From the NCBI GenBank assembly GCA_027038695.1, contig JALWHA010000232.1:1-9049 (forward strand): a stretch of 9,049 bases of DNA, written 5' to 3'. Origin of the DNA: Acidobacteriota bacterium. GTDB taxonomy: Bacteria > Acidobacteriota > Holophagae > Thermotomaculales > Thermotomaculaceae. This document shows positions 6,299 through 9,049 of the stretch, piece by piece. The notes beneath the pieces are model-generated. The model saw only the letters and a list, made by a program, of their open reading frames with translations. It ran no database searches and was not told where the DNA came from. Numbering within the stretch: the stretch's first letter is position 1; the number at the start of each line of letters is the position of its first letter. The position numbers were made by a program, and so were the translations under genes.

Positions 6299-6643
6299 GG
6301 AAGAAAGGCGGGTAATCGCAAAGGCTTATGCCTTTGAGGAAAGTCCGAACTCCGCAGGGCAGTGCGCCGGGGAAAGCCCGGTCTCCGCAAGGAGAAGGAA
6401 AGTGCCACAGAAAATATACCGCCCCGATGCAATCGGGGTAAGGGTGAAAAGGTGGGGTAAGAGCCCACCGCTCCGACGGTAACATCGGAGGCACGGTAAA
6501 CCCCGCACGGAGCAAGGCCAAATAGGAAAGCGTATGAGAGCTGCCCGCTCCATGCTTTCGGGTAGGCTGCTTGAGGTATCGGGTAACCGGTATCCCAGAG
6601 GAATGATTACCTGAGACAGAATTCGGCTTACAGCCTTTCTTCC
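6299..6643 (+). ncRNA. rnpB: RNase P RNA, bacterial type A
   Basis: Catalytic RNA of ribonuclease P, which removes 5' leaders from tRNA precursors. The ends are set by an 11-bp perfect P1 helix, GGAAGAAAGGC (6299-6309) with GCCTTTCTTCC (6633-6643). P2 is a 7-bp perfect pairing, GGTAATC (6311-6317) with GATTACC (6605-6611). P3 is the hairpin AAAGGC-TTAT-GCCTTT (6320-6335). Universally conserved blocks are present: CR-I GAGGAAAGTCCG (6336-6347), the AGGGTGAAAAGGTG..GGTAAGAG block (about 6441-6464), the L15 GGTAAAC that binds the tRNA CCA end (6495-6501), AGCAAGGCCAAATAGG (about 6511-6526), and CR-V ACAGAATTCGGCTTA (6616-6630), whose pairing with CR-I forms P4. About 345 bases, against 377 in E. 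coli, so one or more peripheral helices are probably short. Open frames on the opposite strand here are not genes. Confidence 0.97.
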
Positions 6644-6667
6644 ACTTTATAATTTTGAGGTGATTAT

Positions 6668-8413
6668 ATGAAAAAATGCTTTATTATAATGCTTTCTTTT
6701 TTGTTGTTATCAGGTTTTTCTTTTGGCGGAAATAATAATGATAAAAACCTTCTGGAAAAGTCTTTGAAGGAGTATACCCGGGGGGTGTTGTTAAGCGGCA
6801 GGGGAGAGTGTGAAAAGGCTATCCCTTATTTTGAAAAAGCGCTTTCTTATCATAAGAATATTTATATCTATTTTGAACTGGCAGATTGCTACCGATCTTT
6901 GTCCGAGATGGAAAAGACTATCGAATACCTTGAATTGGCGACAAAGGAGTATCCTGACAATCCCGAGGGGTTTTTGCGGTTAGGGGATTATTATTCAGAC
7001 CTTGTTAACGTTTTAAAGTCTCCCGAAATAGTTAAAAAAGCTCTCAAAAACTATCGCAAGGCTTTTGAACTTTCTAAAAATTACGAAATCTATTACGCAA
7101 TTATTGAACAGGAGTTTTTACTTCAGGATTACGACTCAATCATTAAAGATTATGAGAATCTTCCGGATTCTTACAAAAACGATTTTTATACCTTGTTTTA
7201 TACAAGTATGGCTTACAGCACCAAACAGGAAAGTTTTAAGTTATTTGAGACATTAAAAAGGCTTTCAAGGTTGAACATAAACAATCCCAGGATTTTACAG
7301 GAACTTGTGACATTGAGTTTTAAAAACGGCTTTTACCTTTTTTCTTATAAATTTTGTTTAAACTTAAGAAGGGTGTATCGGGATTTTAACGATTGGGATA
7401 GGCTACTCCTTTCTGCTTTATTATCCGGAAAATATAACGATGTTGTAACTGTTTTCAACAAATACCGTCAGAAAAAACCGACTCCCATATCTTTGTACTG
7501 TGTTGCCACCTCGTATGCTTATTTAAACGATTACGGAAGAGCAAAAGAATATTTTAAGAAGGTTTTGAAAGACAAGAATATGAAATTGCCCGGCAACCTG
7601 CAGCAAGATGTTTACCTTGATTACATCAGGGTTTTAATGGCTATGAAAGAGTATAATGAGGCATATAAAGAAACTTTAAACTATGAGAAACTTTACGGGC
7701 TTTCCCCTATTGATATTGTTAAAGAAAGGTTTGAGTCACTTTTAGTGCAGGGAGATTTAAAAGGTGCAAACAAGGCTTTTTATATATTGAAGATGCTTTC
7801 TAAAAACAAAGACAGCCTTAAAAAAATAGAAAATTTGTTGAATAAAAACCCGAAACTTTTAGCCTATGATTACCTGTCCGCGTTGTATTACTCTTTCGGT
7901 GATTATAAAAACTCGGCGATTTATTATGAAAAATGTGTAAAATTGTCTAAAGACGATAAGTTTTACTTATCCGGTCTCGCACTTTGTTATCAAAATTTAG
8001 GTAAAGTTAAAAAAACTTTGAAGCTTTACAAAAAACTTTACGAGAAGTTTCCTGAAGATGCAACAGTTTTGAACAATTATGCTTATTTTTTAGCTGACTG
8101 TAACATTGATAATAAAAAGGCTCTTGAGCTCTCTAAAAAAGCGGTTGAGAAAAAACCGGAACTTGCATCTTACAGGGATACCCTCGGTTATATTTATTTG
8201 AAAAACGGGGATATTGCCAAAGCGGAAGAGAATTTGCTTTTTGCCTATAAAAAAACTCCTTTAAATCCGGATATCTGCCTGCATATGGGTGATCTCTATT
8301 TTAAAAAGGGAGACTTTGATAAGGCAAAAGAGTACTGGCAGGATGCAATAGATTTCGGGATTTCAAATGTTAAAGAAGTTAAAAATAGGTTTAATCTTAT
8401 TACTTCTGATTAA
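6668..8413 (+). CDS. Exported tetratricopeptide-repeat protein (PA4667-like, upstream of lolB)
   Basis: A 581-residue envelope protein with a signal peptide (MKKCFIIMLSFLLLSGFSFG, about 1-20), followed almost entirely by TPR helices. Clear repeats occur near residues 42-103 (AIPYFEKAL...ELADCYRSL...TIEYLELATKEYPDNPEGFLRLGDYY) and at 390-560. The last part, NNYAYFLADCNIDNKKALELS...YRDTLGYIYLKNGDIAKAEENLLFAYKKTP...GDLYFKKGDFDKAKEYWQDAI (about 469-557), is typical of the large TPR proteins encoded next to lolB and ispE. PA4667 of Pseudomonas aeruginosa, in a TPR-lolB-ispE order, is the comparison I have in mind. The molecular role is unproven; TPR scaffolds bind other proteins. Ribosome binding site GAGGTGA is at 6657-6663, only 13 bases after rnpB. 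The 3' end overlaps the lipoprotein gene by 47 bases. Confidence 0.88.
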   Translation: MKKCFIIMLSFLLLSGFSFGGNNNDKNLLEKSLKEYTRGVLLSGRGECEKAIPYFEKALSYHKNIYIYFELADCYRSLSEMEKTIEYLELATKEYPDNPEGFLRLGDYYSDLVNVLKSPEIVKKALKNYRKAFELSKNYEIYYAIIEQEFLLQDYDSIIKDYENLPDSYKNDFYTLFYTSMAYSTKQESFKLFETLKRLSRLNINNPRILQELVTLSFKNGFYLFSYKFCLNLRRVYRDFNDWDRLLLSALLSGKYNDVVTVFNKYRQKKPTPISLYCVATSYAYLNDYGRAKEYFKKVLKDKNMKLPGNLQQDVYLDYIRVLMAMKEYNEAYKETLNYEKLYGLSPIDIVKERFESLLVQGDLKGANKAFYILKMLSKNKDSLKKIENLLNKNPKLLAYDYLSALYYSFGDYKNSAIYYEKCVKLSKDDKFYLSGLALCYQNLGKVKKTLKLYKKLYEKFPEDATVLNNYAYFLADCNIDNKKALELSKKAVEKKPELASYRDTLGYIYLKNGDIAKAEENLLFAYKKTPLNPDICLHMGDLYFKKGDFDKAKEYWQDAIDFGISNVKEVKNRFNLITSD

Positions 8414-8924
8414 AATCGGGTGCGTTAAACCGCCTGTTGAAGGGAAAAGCGAGGTCTATTCGGTACTGTTTTCGTTTTCCGCAAACATTGACGGAAAGCC
8501 TTATCACTCTTTAAGGCTGTACATACATTCCGACCTGAATAAAAGGTTAAGCATAAACATTCTGTTGCCGACGAATAAATTGATAATAAACGCTTTTTAT
8601 AACGGGGAACGGTTAATTATTGTTGATTATAACAACAGAAATGCTTATATTGATACTAAGAAGCCATTTGATTTAAAGAAGGTAACGGGTATGGATGTGG
8701 AATTAAAGCCTTTTGTTGATTTTTACAATAAGTGTTATTTGAAAAAACAATGTGATTTTAAACAGGCAGGTGAGGTCAGGTTTATTACTAACAGTAAAAG
8801 GGAAATAGTAATTGTCTCAAAGAGGGGAAATATTCTTTTAAAACCTTTAAGCGGAGTTGTTAAAGGCGGGGTAAAGAGGTTATCCTGCACAATTCCTGAA
8901 GGGTTTAAGGTGGTGTATGAGTAA
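8367..8924 (+). CDS. LolB-like outer-membrane lipoprotein
   Basis: A 185-residue lipoprotein candidate. Residues 1-18 are a signal peptide (MLKKLKIGLILLLLIKIG) ending at C19. The -3 residue is K16 rather than the usual Leu, so the lipobox is imperfect. The mature part is beta-rich and reads like the LolA/LolB fold: 'VYSVLFSFSANIDGKPYHSLRLYIHSDLNK', then RLSINILLPTNKLIINAFYNGERLIIVDY, where LolB has 'lr..l..P.G..v..l..dg..v.l'. LolB accepts lipoproteins from periplasmic LolA and inserts them into the outer membrane. The position between a TPR gene and ispE matches lolB in gammaproteobacteria, which supports the call more than sequence does. The start lies 47 bases inside the TPR gene in another frame, with no strong Shine-Dalgarno; it is kept because it alone supplies the signal peptide. 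The stop overlaps the ispE start. Confidence 0.65.
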   Translation: MLKKLKIGLILLLLIKIGCVKPPVEGKSEVYSVLFSFSANIDGKPYHSLRLYIHSDLNKRLSINILLPTNKLIINAFYNGERLIIVDYNNRNAYIDTKKPFDLKKVTGMDVELKPFVDFYNKCYLKKQCDFKQAGEVRFITNSKREIVIVSKRGNILLKPLSGVVKGGVKRLSCTIPEGFKVVYE

Positions 8925-9049
8925 AGTTAGATTAAAATCATTTGCTAAAATTAATCCTTTGTTGTATATCGGGAACAAAAGGTAAGACGATTATCATAAT
9001 ATTCTTACCGTCAACCAGAACGTATAGGAGTTTGATGAACTTGATTTAA
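8917..9049 (+). pseudogene. ispE: ispE 5' end with two in-frame stop codons (partial at window edge)
   Basis: IspE (4-diphosphocytidyl-2-C-methyl-D-erythritol kinase) phosphorylates CDP-methylerythritol with ATP in the MEP isoprenoid pathway. From the ATG at 8917 the frame reads SKVRLKSFAKIN-P-LLYIGNKR (residues 2-22), the usual 'l.a.AKINLfL.v.gkR' start. It then has a TAA (8983-8985), DDYHNILTVNQNV (24-36) where the family has '.dGYHnl.tv.q.v', a TAG (9025-9027), and EFDELDL (38-44). The similarity continues in one frame through both stops, so there is no frameshift. The conserved Gly of the DGYH motif is Asp and the usual Leu after AKIN is Pro, which are further signs of decay or poor sequence. 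The start overlaps the lipoprotein stop by 8 bases. Either a degraded copy or base errors near a contig end; most of the gene, including the GHMP ATP loop, lies outside the window. Confidence 0.7.

Noticed and set aside
6247..6553. Several overlapping open frames of 73-75 codons on the minus strand
   Set aside because: They lie antisense to the RNase P RNA, whose conserved helices fully explain the sequence. The peptides are low-complexity, Pro/Arg/Leu-rich products of GC-rich RNA sequence.
6648..6653. Perfect TATAAT just after rnpB as a promoter for the TPR gene
   Set aside because: No acceptable -35 lies 16-18 bases upstream, and the implied start near 6660 would fall inside the GAGGTGA ribosome binding site.
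8983..9027. Stop-codon reassignment or programmed read-through explaining the ispE stops
   Set aside because: TAA, TAG and TGA all terminate other genes in this window at sensible family lengths, and two different stops within 45 bases plus altered conserved residues fit decay or sequence error better.

Overview
This is an AT-rich window (tRNA and RNase P RNA are visibly more GC-rich than the genes) with every recognisable gene on the + strand. The genes are densely packed, with overlapping start and stop codons and many AGA/AGG arginine codons. It encodes exported proteins, a LolB-like lipoprotein, HflK/HflC and a Gram-negative type gene order (TPR protein, LolB-like lipoprotein, IspE). This points to a diderm, low-GC bacterium outside the well-studied Proteobacteria. 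I cannot name the phylum from the sequence alone.

Bases 1-6065 look like one long cluster. It begins with the 3' end of a CCA-adding/poly(A) polymerase family gene cut by the window edge. Next come a PhnP-like metallo-beta-lactamase-fold hydrolase (GTG start), an exported protein that resembles the Zn-phospholipase C/P1 nuclease fold but lacks its metal ligands, and an exported protein of unknown function. After these come protein-L-isoaspartate methyltransferase (pcm), hflK and hflC, an RsbW-like GHKL kinase and an RsbV-like STAS protein. No intergenic gap here exceeds about 11 bases, so the genes are probably co-transcribed and partly translationally coupled. The common thread of pcm and hflKC is protein repair and membrane-protein quality control. 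The kinase/STAS pair adds a partner-switching module with no sigma factor gene in view.

Bases 6066-6660 are an RNA-gene block. A good sigma-70-type promoter precedes tRNA-Thr(UGU), and a second precedes a complete bacterial A-type RNase P RNA (rnpB) with long, perfect P1 and P2 helices. No intrinsic terminator is visible between rnpB and the next gene.

Bases 6661-9049 hold a large exported TPR protein, a small LolB-like lipoprotein whose signal peptide is encoded inside the TPR gene's 3' end in another frame, and the first 133 bases of ispE. The same order (TPR protein, lolB, ispE) is known from gammaproteobacteria such as Pseudomonas. The visible ispE sequence keeps one frame and clear similarity but has two in-frame stop codons. 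It is therefore either a decaying gene or erroneous sequence near a contig end.

I see no mobile element, CRISPR array or phage feature. The most interesting points are the broken ispE, the LolB-like gene with its embedded start, the metal-ligand-free P1-nuclease-like protein, and the kinase/STAS pair attached to hflKC.
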